From positions 50,880 through 93,653 of the forward strand of contig CAJUQY010000009.1 of the NCBI GenBank assembly GCA_910588815.1: 42,774 nt of DNA, given 5' to 3'. Numbering within the stretch: position 1 is the stretch's first letter; each line of letters starts with the position of its first letter. Below, piece after piece: positions 16,427-24,900 of this stretch. The position numbers and the translations under genes are program-made. The stretch comes from an uncultured Lachnospiraceae bacterium (GTDB lineage: Bacteria; Bacillota; Clostridia; Lachnospirales; Lachnospiraceae). Below the pieces are notes generated by a model, which worked only from the letters and a program-made list of their open reading frames with translations, was not told the origin of the DNA and ran no database searches.

Positions 16427-16602
16427 CTTGAAATTCTGCATTTTGTTCCTGCAAGCAATGCGAAAGCAAAGTGGTTTTTCACGCCAGAACGCGCTTCCGC
16501 TTGGAAACCACTAAGTACCGCCGTCTTCCAAACGGTTCTGGATTAGAAAAATTGCTTTTCTTCCTGGTTTGTCTGACAAGGAATAAAATGCGGAAATTCA
16601 AG
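16427..16602. repeat. Long-inverted-repeat element, copy 1
   Basis: About 176 bp beginning 15 nt after the helicase stop. The outer arms 16427-16450 and 16579-16602 are inverted repeats (21 of 24 positions match). Inside lie ACGCCAGAACGCGCTTCCGC, a central hairpin with arms TTGGAA (16501-16506) and TTCCAA (16526-16531), and then ACGGTTCTGGATTAGAAAAA. The same plan and core motifs recur at 30604-30779 with different central arms. It holds no open frame and no T-tract. Confidence 0.85.
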
Positions 16603-16612
16603 TAAAAAAGGG

Positions 16613-16642
16613 CTGGCAATTGCCGGACCTTTGTGCTATAAT
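16613..16642 (+). promoter_or_regulatory. Extended -10 promoter for tig-clpP-clpX-lon-engB
   Basis: -35 CTGGCA (16613-16618), an 18-nt spacer and an extended -10 TGCTATAAT (-10 hexamer 16637-16642). The predicted leader to tig is about 220 nt and carries the tandem hairpin repeats. Confidence 0.72.
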
Positions 16643-16747
16643 TGTAATTTGCCGGATTATAGTTACAAAGTACCAGGCGCGGAGTCTTTCGCAGTGCTGT
16701 GACAATGTGTGAGTAACTGTCGACTGGCGGCGTTTACATTATATATG

Positions 16748-16850
16748 CCCTGCGGGTGCCCTTTCATGCATGTGCTTCGCACGGTAAAACTAAGGTATAC
16801 CCTGCGGGTACCCCTTAAAGCATGCGCTTCGCGCTGAAAACTAAGGTATA
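16748..16850 (+). repeat. Two tandem 51-52-bp hairpin repeats in the tig leader
   Basis: Copy A is 16748-16799 and copy B is 16800-16850. Both begin CCCTGCGGGT and end AACTAAGGTATA. Each holds two hairpins: CCC-TGC-GGG with flanking pairs, and GTGC-TTC-GCAC in A versus GCGC-TTC-GCGC in B. The T-A to C-G change in the second stem is compensatory. Copy B ends against GGAGG (16851-16855), the ribosome site of tig. Confidence 0.88.
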
Positions 16851-16867
16851 GGAGGAATACACAGAAC

Positions 16868-18154
16868 ATGAGTGTACAGGTAGAGAATTTAGAGAAGAAC
16901 ATGGCGAAGCTGACGATTGAGGTGTCGGCCGAAGAGGTTACGAAGGCGATTCAGGGAGCATACCAGAAGAATAAAAACAGATTCAATATTCCGGGATTCC
17001 GCCGGGGCAAGGTGCCGCAGAAGATGATTGAGAAGATGTACGGCGTGGAGGTTTTTTATGAGGACGCTGTCAATGCGATGATTCCGGATGCCTATGAGAA
17101 GGCGGCTGCGGAGAGCGGGCTTGAGATTGTGTCCCGCCCGGAGATTGACGTGACTCAGATCGAGGCCGGAAAGCCCATGATTTTTACTGCAGAGGTGGCA
17201 GTGAAGCCGGAGGTGACTCTCGGCGAATATAAGGGTCTGGAAGTGGCGAAACAGGATGCTTTCGTCACGGACGACGACGTGATGGAAGAGATCAAGAAAG
17301 AGCAGGAGAAGAATGCTACGGTCGTGACGGTGGAGGACCGCCCGGTACAGGAAGGGGATACGGCTGTGATCGACTTTGAGGGCTTCTGCGATGGTGAGGC
17401 ATTTGAGGGCGGCAAGGGTGAGGAGTACCCCTTGGTGATCGGCTCCGGGCAGTTTATTCCCGGATTTGAGGAGCAGCTGATCGGCAAGAGCACCGGTGAA
17501 GAGACGGAGGTCCATGTGACTTTCCCGACGCCCTATCAGGCCAAGGAGCTGGAAGGCAAGGATGCTATGTTTAAAGTGACGGTCAAGGAGATCAAGGGGA
17601 AAGAACTTCCGGAGATCGACGACGAGTTTGCCGGCGAAGTGTCCGAGTTTGATACTCTGGAGGAGTATAAGAAAGAGGTGGCCGACAAATTAAAGGAGCG
17701 GAAGGAAGCGGACGCGAAGCGGGCCAAAGAGGACGAGGCAGTGCAGAAGGCCGTGGAGAATGCTTCCATGGAGATTCCCGAAGCGATGATCAAGACCCAG
17801 GCTTCCGGCATGATAAATGAATTTGCCCAGAGGATGCAGATGCAGGGCCTTACCATGGACCAGTATATGGAGTATACCGGAACCACCAGAGCGCAGATGG
17901 AGTCGCAGATGGAGGAACAGGCGAAGAAGAGGATCGAGGTTCGCCTTACTCTTGAGGCTGTGGTGAAAGCGGAGGATATCCAGGTATCCGACGAAGAGTT
18001 TGACAAGGAAGTTGCCGAAATGGCAGAGAACTATAGAATGGAAGCGGATAAATTTAAAGAGTTGATCGGTGAGGAGGAGGCCGCCCGGATGAAGATGGAT
18101 GTAGCCGTTCAGAAGGCTGTCGATCTGATCGTGGCGGAGGCAAAGGAAGTCTGA
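16868..18154 (+). CDS. tig: Trigger factor
   Basis: Ribosome-bound chaperone with peptidyl-prolyl isomerase activity. The 428-residue product has the ribosome-docking signature GFRRGKVP (43-50), an FKBP-type domain (about 155-240, with GDTAVIDFEGFCDGEAFEGG and IPGFEEQLIG), and the helical C-terminal chaperone arms rich in Glu, Lys and Met. GGAGG lies 12 nt upstream of the ATG, a longer spacing than usual. It leads the series tig-clpP-clpX-lon-engB, a common Firmicute arrangement joining folding and proteolysis. The leader repeats suggest post-transcriptional control, but none is proven. Confidence 0.97.
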   Translation: MSVQVENLEKNMAKLTIEVSAEEVTKAIQGAYQKNKNRFNIPGFRRGKVPQKMIEKMYGVEVFYEDAVNAMIPDAYEKAAAESGLEIVSRPEIDVTQIEAGKPMIFTAEVAVKPEVTLGEYKGLEVAKQDAFVTDDDVMEEIKKEQEKNATVVTVEDRPVQEGDTAVIDFEGFCDGEAFEGGKGEEYPLVIGSGQFIPGFEEQLIGKSTGEETEVHVTFPTPYQAKELEGKDAMFKVTVKEIKGKELPEIDDEFAGEVSEFDTLEEYKKEVADKLKERKEADAKRAKEDEAVQKAVENASMEIPEAMIKTQASGMINEFAQRMQMQGLTMDQYMEYTGTTRAQMESQMEEQAKKRIEVRLTLEAVVKAEDIQVSDEEFDKEVAEMAENYRMEADKFKELIGEEEAARMKMDVAVQKAVDLIVAEAKEV

Positions 18155-18176
18155 CTATAAAACAGGAGGCATTACT

Positions 18177-18764
18177 ATGAGTTTAGTCCCTTATGTACTG
18201 GAATCTACAAGCAGAGGCGAGCGTTCCTATGATATTTATTCCAGGCTTTTGAAGGACCGGATCATTTTTCTGGGCGAGGAGGTTAATGATGTGACTGCCA
18301 GCTTGGTGGTAGCACAGCTTTTGTTCCTGGAATCGGAGGATCCGGGAAAGGATATCCAGCTTTATATCAATAGCCCGGGCGGTGTGATCACGGCAGGGAT
18401 GGCGATCTATGACACCATGCATTATATTAAGTGCGACGTATCTACCATCTGTATTGGCATGGCGGCCAGCATGGGGGCCTTCCTCCTGGCGGGCGGGACC
18501 AAGGGGAAGCGGATGGCGCTTCCCAACGCGGAGATCATGATCCATCAGCCCTCCGGCGGAGCCAAAGGGCAGGCGACGGATATCAAGATCGTTGCCGACA
18601 AGATCATCGCCACCAGGAAAAAGATGAACCAATTGCTGTCTGAGAACACAGGACAGCCGCTGGATGTCATTGAAGTGGATACGGAGCGGGATCATTATAT
18701 GAGCGCCGCGGAGGCGAAAGAGTACGGTATCATTGACCAGGTAATTGAAAGTCGTCAGAGGTAA
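18177..18764 (+). CDS. clpP: ATP-dependent Clp protease proteolytic subunit
   Basis: Serine peptidase forming the double-heptamer chamber that works with ClpX (next gene) and ClpC. The 195-residue product carries the catalytic triad Ser98 (GMAASMGA), His123 (MIHQP) and Asp172 (TERDHYMSA), and the hydrophobic axial region near the N-terminus (LVPYVLE). The ribosome site ACAGGAGG lies upstream of the ATG. It follows tig by 22 nt and precedes clpX by 6 nt. Confidence 0.98.
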   Translation: MSLVPYVLESTSRGERSYDIYSRLLKDRIIFLGEEVNDVTASLVVAQLLFLESEDPGKDIQLYINSPGGVITAGMAIYDTMHYIKCDVSTICIGMAASMGAFLLAGGTKGKRMALPNAEIMIHQPSGGAKGQATDIKIVADKIIATRKKMNQLLSENTGQPLDVIEVDTERDHYMSAAEAKEYGIIDQVIESRQR

Positions 18765-18770
18765 AGGCGG

Positions 18771-20033
18771 ATGGCAGGAAAATTTGATGTTCGCTGCTCT
18801 TTCTGCGGAAAGAGCCAGGAACAGGTGAGAAAGCTGATTGCGGGCGGGAAAGACATTTATATTTGCGATGAATGCGTGGAACTCTGCGCGGAGCTGATCG
18901 CGGAGGATCCGGTTGTGGCAGAGCCTGAGAACCGGACCCTTGGGATTAATCTTTTAAAGCCCAGGGAGATTAAGGAATATCTGGATCAGTATGTGATCGG
19001 GCAGGACAGGGCGAAGAAGGTGCTTTCTGTGGCCGTGTATAATCATTACAAACGGATCACGGCGCCGGACGATTCGGATGTGGAGGTTCAGAAGAGCAAC
19101 ATCCTGCTTCTTGGCCCCACCGGCTCCGGCAAGACTTTTCTTGCCCAGACCATGGCCAAAATTCTGAATGTGCCGTTTGCCATTGCGGATGCGACGGCGC
19201 TGACCGAGGCCGGTTATGTGGGCGAGGACGTGGAGAATATCCTGTTAAAGATTATCCAGGCGGCGGATTATGACATCAGCCGGGCAGAATACGGAATCAT
19301 CTATATCGACGAGATTGACAAGATCACAAAGAAGTCGGAGAATGTGTCCATTACCAGGGACGTGTCCGGCGAAGGTGTGCAGCAGGCACTCCTTAAAATC
19401 CTTGAGGGAACGGTGGCGAGCGTCCCGCCTCAGGGCGGCAGGAAGCATCCCCATCAGGAGATGTACCAGATCGATACCACCAATATCCTCTTTATCTGCG
19501 GCGGGGCCTTTGACGGCCTGGAGCAGATGGTTGAGAGCAGGCTGGGCGCCGGTTCCATCGGGTTTGAGAACAATTTAAAGGACAAGAGCAAGCGGGATTT
19601 AAGCGAGCTTCTGGCCCAGGTCATGCCCCAGGATCTGATCAAGTTTGGCTTGATTCCGGAGTTTATCGGCCGTGTCCCTATGGTAGAATCTCTGGAGCTT
19701 TTGGACAGGGAGGCGTTGGTTCGCATCTTGACAGAGCCGAAGAACGCTATTGTGAAGCAGTACAAGAGGCTGCTTGACCTGGACGGCGTGGAACTGGAAT
19801 TTACGGATGATGCGCTGGAGGCCATTGCAGACCAGGCTGTGGAACGCAAAATAGGCGCCAGGGGCCTTCGGGCGATTCTGGAAAAAGTAATGACAGATAT
19901 TATGTATGAGATTCCGTCTGATGAGAATATCGGGCGCTGCCTGATTACGAAGGATGTGGTGAAAGGGCTGGATTTACCGAAGCTTACTTATCGGAGTACG
20001 GAAGTGAAAAGACGAAAGGGCGAGACAGCCTGA
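18771..20033 (+). CDS. clpX: ATP-dependent Clp protease ATP-binding subunit ClpX
   Basis: AAA+ unfoldase that feeds substrates to ClpP. The 420-residue product has the N-terminal zinc-binding domain (C9, C12, C32, C35), Walker A GPTGSGKT (115-122), Walker B IIYIDEIDK, the pore-region GGRKHP near 223 and the IGF loop (GSIGFENN) that docks ClpP. It starts 6 nt after clpP with AAAGGCGG overlapping the junction. Confidence 0.98.
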   Translation: MAGKFDVRCSFCGKSQEQVRKLIAGGKDIYICDECVELCAELIAEDPVVAEPENRTLGINLLKPREIKEYLDQYVIGQDRAKKVLSVAVYNHYKRITAPDDSDVEVQKSNILLLGPTGSGKTFLAQTMAKILNVPFAIADATALTEAGYVGEDVENILLKIIQAADYDISRAEYGIIYIDEIDKITKKSENVSITRDVSGEGVQQALLKILEGTVASVPPQGGRKHPHQEMYQIDTTNILFICGGAFDGLEQMVESRLGAGSIGFENNLKDKSKRDLSELLAQVMPQDLIKFGLIPEFIGRVPMVESLELLDREALVRILTEPKNAIVKQYKRLLDLDGVELEFTDDALEAIADQAVERKIGARGLRAILEKVMTDIMYEIPSDENIGRCLITKDVVKGLDLPKLTYRSTEVKRRKGETA

Positions 20034-20129
20034 AATTTCGGGGGGCCGCAGATGGTTTGTGGCGCCCCGTACCTGTGCACAGAGATGGATAGGGGACATG
20101 ATAGACTGGATGCAGAAGGAGGAGACGAT

Positions 20130-22430
20130 ATGACGATACCTGCAATCGCATTGAGGGGTCTATGCGTGCTGCCGAAAATGGTGGTGCATTTTGATGTCAG
20201 CAGGAAGAAGTCAATTGTGGCCTTGGAAAAGGCCATGGTGAAGGACCAGAAGATTTTTCTTGTGACTCAGAGATCTGCCCAGGACGAGGAGCCGGGACAG
20301 GAGGATCTTTATGAGATGGGAACCATCGGGAGCATCCGGCAGATTCTGAAGCTGCCGGGAGGCATGGTGAGGGTTCTGACGGAAGGGCTTCTGCGCGCCA
20401 GGCTCTGTGAGCTCGCGGATGAGGACGGATATTTGCAGGCAGAGGTTGAACCCTGCCCCACAGAGCCCTTTTTGGAGGCGGACGGCGTGACAAGGGAGGC
20501 CATGTGCCGGGTTTTAAAGGAGCACGTGGAACAGTATGGGGAGGTCAATCCTTCGCTCAGCAGGGATATCGTCGCCGAGCTTTTGGAGTGCGACAGCCTG
20601 GAAGAGCTGTTGGATGAAATTGCCATCAATATTCCCTTTAGCCTGGAAAACCGGCAGCAGCTGGTGGAAACGGTTTCTCTGCCGGAGAGGTACGTCCTTG
20701 TCGAAAAAAGTCTGGCTACGGAGATAGAGATCGGCCGTCTGAAACGAAGCTTTCAGGAGAAGGTGCGGGAGCGGGTGGACCAGAACCAGCGGGAGTATAT
20801 TTTGAGAGAGCAGATGAAGCTGATCCGGGAGGAGTTGGGAGAGGACACCATCCAGGCTGATGCCGCCCGTTTTGAGGCTCAGCTTAAAAAACTGAAAGCA
20901 GGGCGGGACGTAAAAGAGAAGATTGAAAAAGAAATAGGCCGTTACCGGATGATGCCCATGGGGAGCCAGGAGGCTTACGTGAGCCGCAATTATATTGAGC
21001 AGCTCCTGGAGCTTCCCTGGAATAAAATGTCCAAGGATAATAAGGATCTGGCCCTGGCGGAGGAAATTCTGGAAGAGGATCATTACGGACTGGAAAAGGT
21101 GAAGGAACGGATCATGGAGTTTTTGGCGGTCCGTTCTCTGACAGGTAAAGGTGAGAGCCCTATTGTCTGCCTGGTGGGGCCTCCGGGAACGGGGAAGACC
21201 TCTGTTGCCAAGTCCATCGCCCGCTGTCTGGGGAAAAAATATGTGCGTATTTGTCTGGGCGGCGTCCGGGACGAAGCGGAGATCCGGGGGCACAGGAGGA
21301 CCTATGTGGGAGCTATGCCGGGGCGGATTGCGGCGGCTCTCAAACAGGCCGGAACCTCCAACCCGCTCATACTTCTCGACGAAGTGGATAAGCTGGGGAG
21401 CGACTATAAGGGAGATCCCTCTTCTGCCCTTTTGGAGATTTTGGACAGCGCCCAGAATGATAAGTTCCGTGACCACTTTGTTGAGCTTCCCCTGGATCTC
21501 TCCAACGTATTGTTTGTGGCCACGGCCAATACAGCGGATACCATTCCGAAGCCCCTTTTGGATCGGATGGAGATTATCCAGGTGGACAGCTATACCGAAA
21601 ACGAGAAGTATCACATTGCCGAACAATACCTGGTGCCCAAGCAGAGAGAAAAAAACGGACTGTCGGAAATACAGTTTGCTGTTTCCGGAAAGGCTCTCCG
21701 GAAAATTATCCACAATTATACAAAGGAGGCCGGCGTCAGGAGTTTAGAACGGAAGATCGGAAAGCTCTGCAGAAAAGCGGCCAGGGAGCTTTTGGACGGC
21801 AGGAAAAAGAAAGTTAAGATTACGGAGAATAATCTGGAAAAATATCTGGGCAAGGAGCCGGTCCGCAGCGACAAGACAGTGGGGACAGATGCGGTGGGCA
21901 TTGTCCGCGGTCTGGCCTGGACCAGTGTGGGCGGCGATACACTGGAGATCGAGGTGAATCTTCTGCCCGGCCATGGGAAGCTGCAGCTTACGGGACAGAT
22001 GGGCGACGTGATGAAGGAGTCGGCCAAAGCGGCTTTGTCTTACGTCCGCTCGGTCAGTCCGACCTACGAGGTGGACAGCGATATCTATGAAAAGAACGAT
22101 ATCCATGTCCATATTCCGGAAGGGGCGGTGCCCAAAGACGGTCCCTCCGCGGGAATTACCATGGCTACGGCCATGATGTCTGCCGTGACGGGGAAGAAGG
22201 TCCGGGCCGATCTGGCCATGACCGGAGAGGTGACCCTGCGGGGCCGGGTACTGCCCATCGGCGGCTTAAAGGAGAAGCTTCTGGCGGCCAAGATGGCAGA
22301 TATCCATACGGTTTTAGTGCCGGGCACCAATGAGCCCAATGTGCAGGAATTGTCCAGGGAGATTGTGGACGGCATGGATATCAAATATGTGGGAACCATG
22401 GATGAGGTACTCAGGGAGGCATTTTTATGA
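20130..22430 (+). CDS. lon: ATP-dependent protease Lon
   Basis: Cytoplasmic AAA+ serine protease that degrades damaged and regulatory proteins. The 766-residue product has the N-terminal substrate domain, Walker A GPPGTGKT (350-357), Walker B LILLDEVDK and the C-terminal protease domain with the Ser673-Lys716 dyad (PKDGPSAG and GGLKEKLL). The ATG at 20130 has AAGGAGG about 8 nt upstream and gives MTIPAIALRGLCVLP, the normal N-terminus; a TTG or ATG further upstream would add an unrelated tail. Its last four bases overlap the start of engB. Confidence 0.97.
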   Translation: MTIPAIALRGLCVLPKMVVHFDVSRKKSIVALEKAMVKDQKIFLVTQRSAQDEEPGQEDLYEMGTIGSIRQILKLPGGMVRVLTEGLLRARLCELADEDGYLQAEVEPCPTEPFLEADGVTREAMCRVLKEHVEQYGEVNPSLSRDIVAELLECDSLEELLDEIAINIPFSLENRQQLVETVSLPERYVLVEKSLATEIEIGRLKRSFQEKVRERVDQNQREYILREQMKLIREELGEDTIQADAARFEAQLKKLKAGRDVKEKIEKEIGRYRMMPMGSQEAYVSRNYIEQLLELPWNKMSKDNKDLALAEEILEEDHYGLEKVKERIMEFLAVRSLTGKGESPIVCLVGPPGTGKTSVAKSIARCLGKKYVRICLGGVRDEAEIRGHRRTYVGAMPGRIAAALKQAGTSNPLILLDEVDKLGSDYKGDPSSALLEILDSAQNDKFRDHFVELPLDLSNVLFVATANTADTIPKPLLDRMEIIQVDSYTENEKYHIAEQYLVPKQREKNGLSEIQFAVSGKALRKIIHNYTKEAGVRSLERKIGKLCRKAARELLDGRKKKVKITENNLEKYLGKEPVRSDKTVGTDAVGIVRGLAWTSVGGDTLEIEVNLLPGHGKLQLTGQMGDVMKESAKAALSYVRSVSPTYEVDSDIYEKNDIHVHIPEGAVPKDGPSAGITMATAMMSAVTGKKVRADLAMTGEVTLRGRVLPIGGLKEKLLAAKMADIHTVLVPGTNEPNVQELSREIVDGMDIKYVGTMDEVLREAFL

Positions 22431-23083
22431 CAGTAGAAGGCTTGGAAAAAGATTCCGGTACGCAGGAGAAGCGCCGCGGCGGCATAGACTGCCGTGTGAT
22501 CAGAACGGTAAATTTAGAAACGGTCTGCGGTGTGACCAGCCGGCTGCCGGAAAACGACAAGCCGGAGCTCGCTTTCGCGGGTAAATCCAATGTGGGGAAA
22601 TCCTCCCTGATCAATGCGCTCATGAACCGGAAGGCTTATGCGCGTACTTCCTCCCAGCCGGGCAAGACCCAGACCATCAATTTTTATAATATCAACGAGG
22701 CGCTCTATTACGTGGATCTTCCCGGCTACGGCTATGCGAAGATCTCACAAAAGGAGAAAGAAAAATGGGGGCGGATGGTGGAGAATTATTTGAAGAAGTC
22801 CGCGAAGCTGCGGGGGGTATTCCTCCTGGTGGACATTCGGCACGAACCCTCCGCCAACGACAGGCAGATGTATGAGTGGGTCGTTGGGAATGGCTATCGT
22901 CCGGTGATCATCGCCACAAAGCTGGACAAGATCAAACGAAGCCAAGTGGCAAAGCAGGTGAAGCTTGTGCGGACAGGCCTTGGAATCGGGCCAAAGGTCA
23001 CGGTGATCCCCTTTTCCGCCGAGACTAAGCAGGGGAGGGAGGAGATCTGGGCGCTTATTGAGGAGCTTGCAGGGGAAGCTTGA
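22427..23083 (+). CDS. engB: Ribosome biogenesis GTP-binding protein EngB/YsxC
   Basis: YihA-family GTPase needed for large-subunit assembly. The 218-residue product shows G1 GKSNVGKS (52-59), G2 with SSQPGKTQTINFY, G3 DLPGYG, G4 TKLD and G5 FSAE. The N-terminal 20 residues (MTVEGLEKDSGTQEKRRGG) are an extra charged extension compared with the shortest family members. The ATG overlaps the lon stop as ATGA, a sign of translational coupling. It converges on degV with a 1-nt gap. Confidence 0.96.
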   Translation: MTVEGLEKDSGTQEKRRGGIDCRVIRTVNLETVCGVTSRLPENDKPELAFAGKSNVGKSSLINALMNRKAYARTSSQPGKTQTINFYNINEALYYVDLPGYGYAKISQKEKEKWGRMVENYLKKSAKLRGVFLLVDIRHEPSANDRQMYEWVVGNGYRPVIIATKLDKIKRSQVAKQVKLVRTGLGIGPKVTVIPFSAETKQGREEIWALIEELAGEA

Positions 23084-23084
23084 T

Positions 23085-23921
23085 TCATTTCGTTACAAAC
23101 ACGATCCCGAAAGCTTCCGGCCCGATATGTGCCCCGATGGTGGGACCGATCTGGAGCATTTCATCCGTCCGGTATCTGGCGGCATGGAGTTTTTCACAGA
23201 GTTTTGTGCAGTTTTCCGTGCCGTAGCTGTAGATAGGATACAGAGGGAAAGCCTCATCCCGGCCGGAGGCAGAAAGCTGTTTCAAGATCTGGCTGATGGC
23301 TTTGTTCCTGCCGACACATTTTCCAATGACTTCCACCTGCCCTTGTGGTGAAATGGTGATGATAGGCTTGATTCCGGCCAGATTTCCGATGGCGGCGGCA
23401 GTTTTGGACACCCGTCCGCCCCGTTCCAGATAGTCCAAGGTGTTGGGAGCGGCGAAGACTTTGACGCGGGAACGCAAACCCTCTAAAAGGGTGGCGATCT
23501 CGCCGGCGCCGATCCCCTGGGAGATGAGGGACAGGGCGTAGTCCGCCAGGATTTTGATGGTATAGGTGGCGGAAAGGGAGTCGATGATATAAATTTTGTC
23601 ATAGGAGGCCATGGATTTGGCCAGGAAGGCACTCTGGAGGGTGCCGCTCAGGGCGGAGGAGAGCAGGATGCAGATCAGCTCATCGCCTTTTTTCTTTGCG
23701 TCAAGAAATATCTCCAGGAAAGCCTGAGGAGAGGGCTGGGAGGTTTTCGGGAAACTGCCGTTTTTTTCAAGGATTTCATAAAATTCATCCCGGCCCAGAT
23801 TCTGTCCGTCGATGTAATCCGTTTTGCCGATGGTTATGGTAATAGGGACGAGTTCCAGACCTTTTTCATGGATTTCTTCGGTTTTGTAGTCGGAAGCGGA
23901 GTCCACGAGGATACGTATCAT
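23085..23921 (-). CDS. DegV family fatty-acid-binding protein
   Basis: DegV-fold proteins bind fatty acids and, in characterised cases (FakB), present them to the kinase FakA for phosphorylation. The 278-residue product starts IRILVDSASDYKTEEIH, has the ligand-loop SQPSPQAF, the SSALSGTLQSA motif and the conserved YLERGGRVSKTAA segment. No fakA is in the window, so the ligand and partner are inferred. The minus-strand ribosome site AGGAG lies 9 nt from the ATG. A strong promoter is at 24020-24048. Confidence 0.92.
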   Translation of the reverse strand: MIRILVDSASDYKTEEIHEKGLELVPITITIGKTDYIDGQNLGRDEFYEILEKNGSFPKTSQPSPQAFLEIFLDAKKKGDELICILLSSALSGTLQSAFLAKSMASYDKIYIIDSLSATYTIKILADYALSLISQGIGAGEIATLLEGLRSRVKVFAAPNTLDYLERGGRVSKTAAAIGNLAGIKPIITISPQGQVEVIGKCVGRNKAISQILKQLSASGRDEAFPLYPIYSYGTENCTKLCEKLHAARYRTDEMLQIGPTIGAHIGPEAFGIVFVTK

Positions 23922-24019
23922 AACAATAGCACTCCTGTCGGTTTAAGTAATGCATATAGCGATGCAAAGTTATGGCAGAATTAAATAGTTTGAAGCACAA
24001 AATAAAACGCATATGTTGT

Positions 24020-24048
24020 AGCATATTACATTCGAAGTCCTCTGTCAA
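24020..24048 (-). promoter_or_regulatory. SigA-type promoter for degV
   Basis: On the minus strand: perfect -35 TTGACA (24048-24043), a 17-nt spacer and -10 TATGCT (24025-24020). The leader is about 95 nt. Confidence 0.8.
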
Positions 24049-24088
24049 TGGGGAAATATAGCTTTTTTGACGGTTTTTCCGGAAAGAC

Positions 24089-24117
24089 TTGAAAAAAATC
24101 CCAGATGGCAGTATGAT
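24089..24117 (+). promoter_or_regulatory. SigA-type promoter for the DUF6465 gene
   Basis: -35 TTGAAA (24089-24094), a 17-nt spacer and -10 TATGAT (24112-24117). Confidence 0.75.
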
Positions 24118-24184
24118 AAGTAACGGCATCGTGCCCGGATAGAACTGCGCACATAGAGGGCAAAAAAAGACGAGGAGAATTGTA

Positions 24185-24724
24185 ATGGCAAGAGGAAAGA
24201 AATCGACAGCCGGGAGGGCCGCAGCGCCGGAAGCCGCGAACAAGGCGGCAGAAAAGAAAGAGGTCTCGCAGACGGAGCCGATGAAGAGAGCGGCAGAGGA
24301 GTTGGCGAAGGCAGTGGCGGAAGAGCCGAAGGCACCTGAGAAGGCGGCCGAAGTGAAAGCAGCGGCAGGGAAAACCGCTACAGAGCAAAAAGAAGAAATG
24401 AAGTCTGCAGAGAAAAAGGTATCTGAGAAGCCGGCTGCAGAAAAGAAGACAGTGGAAAAGGCAGACGCAGAGAAGAAAGCGGCTGAGAAGCCGGCCACGG
24501 AGAAAAAGCCTGTGAAGAAGCAGGAGGTCAAGACCTCGATCGCTGTTCAGTACATGGGAAAAGATATTTCCGATAAGGACATGGCCGCCCTGGTCAAGAA
24601 GGACTGGACCAATGCAAAACATAAGGTCGGCGACATTAAAACCATGGATCTTTATGTGAAGACAGAAGAGAACAAAGTATATTATGTAATCAACGGTACA
24701 GAGACGGGAAGCGTGGAAATCTAA
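24185..24724 (+). CDS. DUF6465 protein with Ala/Lys/Glu-rich tail
   Basis: A 179-residue protein. Residues 1-110 are a low-complexity Ala/Lys/Glu region with recurring AEKKxxEKxA units, like histone H1-type or TolA-type tails. Residues about 112-179 form the compact DUF6465 domain (SIAVQYMGKDISDKDMAAL, then KVYYVINGTETGSVEI). There is no signal peptide, so it is probably cytoplasmic. The basic tail could bind nucleic acid or the cell wall; neither is shown. GAGGAG precedes the ATG. A strong hairpin follows the gene, so it is a single-gene unit. Confidence 0.82.
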   Translation: MARGKKSTAGRAAAPEAANKAAEKKEVSQTEPMKRAAEELAKAVAEEPKAPEKAAEVKAAAGKTATEQKEEMKSAEKKVSEKPAAEKKTVEKADAEKKAAEKPATEKKPVKKQEVKTSIAVQYMGKDISDKDMAALVKKDWTNAKHKVGDIKTMDLYVKTEENKVYYVINGTETGSVEI

Positions 24725-24737
24725 GCTTCTGGAGAGG

Positions 24738-24767
24738 ATGGGCCGCAGGCATCTGCCTGCGGCCCAT
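24738..24767 (+). terminator. Strong hairpin after the DUF6465 gene
   Basis: A perfect 14-bp stem ATGGGCCGCAGGCA/TGCCTGCGGCCCAT with a 2-nt loop. No T-tract follows, so termination is likely but not certain; it could instead protect the 3' end. Confidence 0.6.
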
Positions 24768-24801
24768 CGTGTCCGAAGAACACAGATGAAATTTTCCCCG
24801 G

Positions 24802-24830
24802 TTGAATCATGTCGTATTTTGTAGTATAAT
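24802..24830 (+). promoter_or_regulatory. SigA-type promoter for the SleB-domain gene
   Basis: -35 TTGAAT (24802-24807), a 17-nt spacer and a consensus -10 TATAAT (24825-24830). Confidence 0.8.
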
Positions 24831-24900
24831 GGCAGTGTCCCTGTGAAAACGACTTTGAAAACGGGAGCCGCCCAGGCGGTTTCCGTGTGGAAAATGCCAT

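Noticed and set aside
16427..16602. Rho-independent terminator of the helicase gene
   Set aside because: The stems are long but interrupted and not followed by a T-tract, and the same element recurs elsewhere with different stems. Termination could be a side effect but is not the simplest reading.
20514..21713. 399-codon minus-strand frame inside lon
   Set aside because: Lon is intact on the plus strand with all motifs; the antisense frame arises from codon bias.
23922..24531. Minus-strand frames over the DUF6465 gene (Phe/Ala/Ser-rich)
   Set aside because: They are the antisense of the Ala/Lys/Glu repeats, which yields artificial Phe/Ser-rich sequence; no ribosome site or domain.
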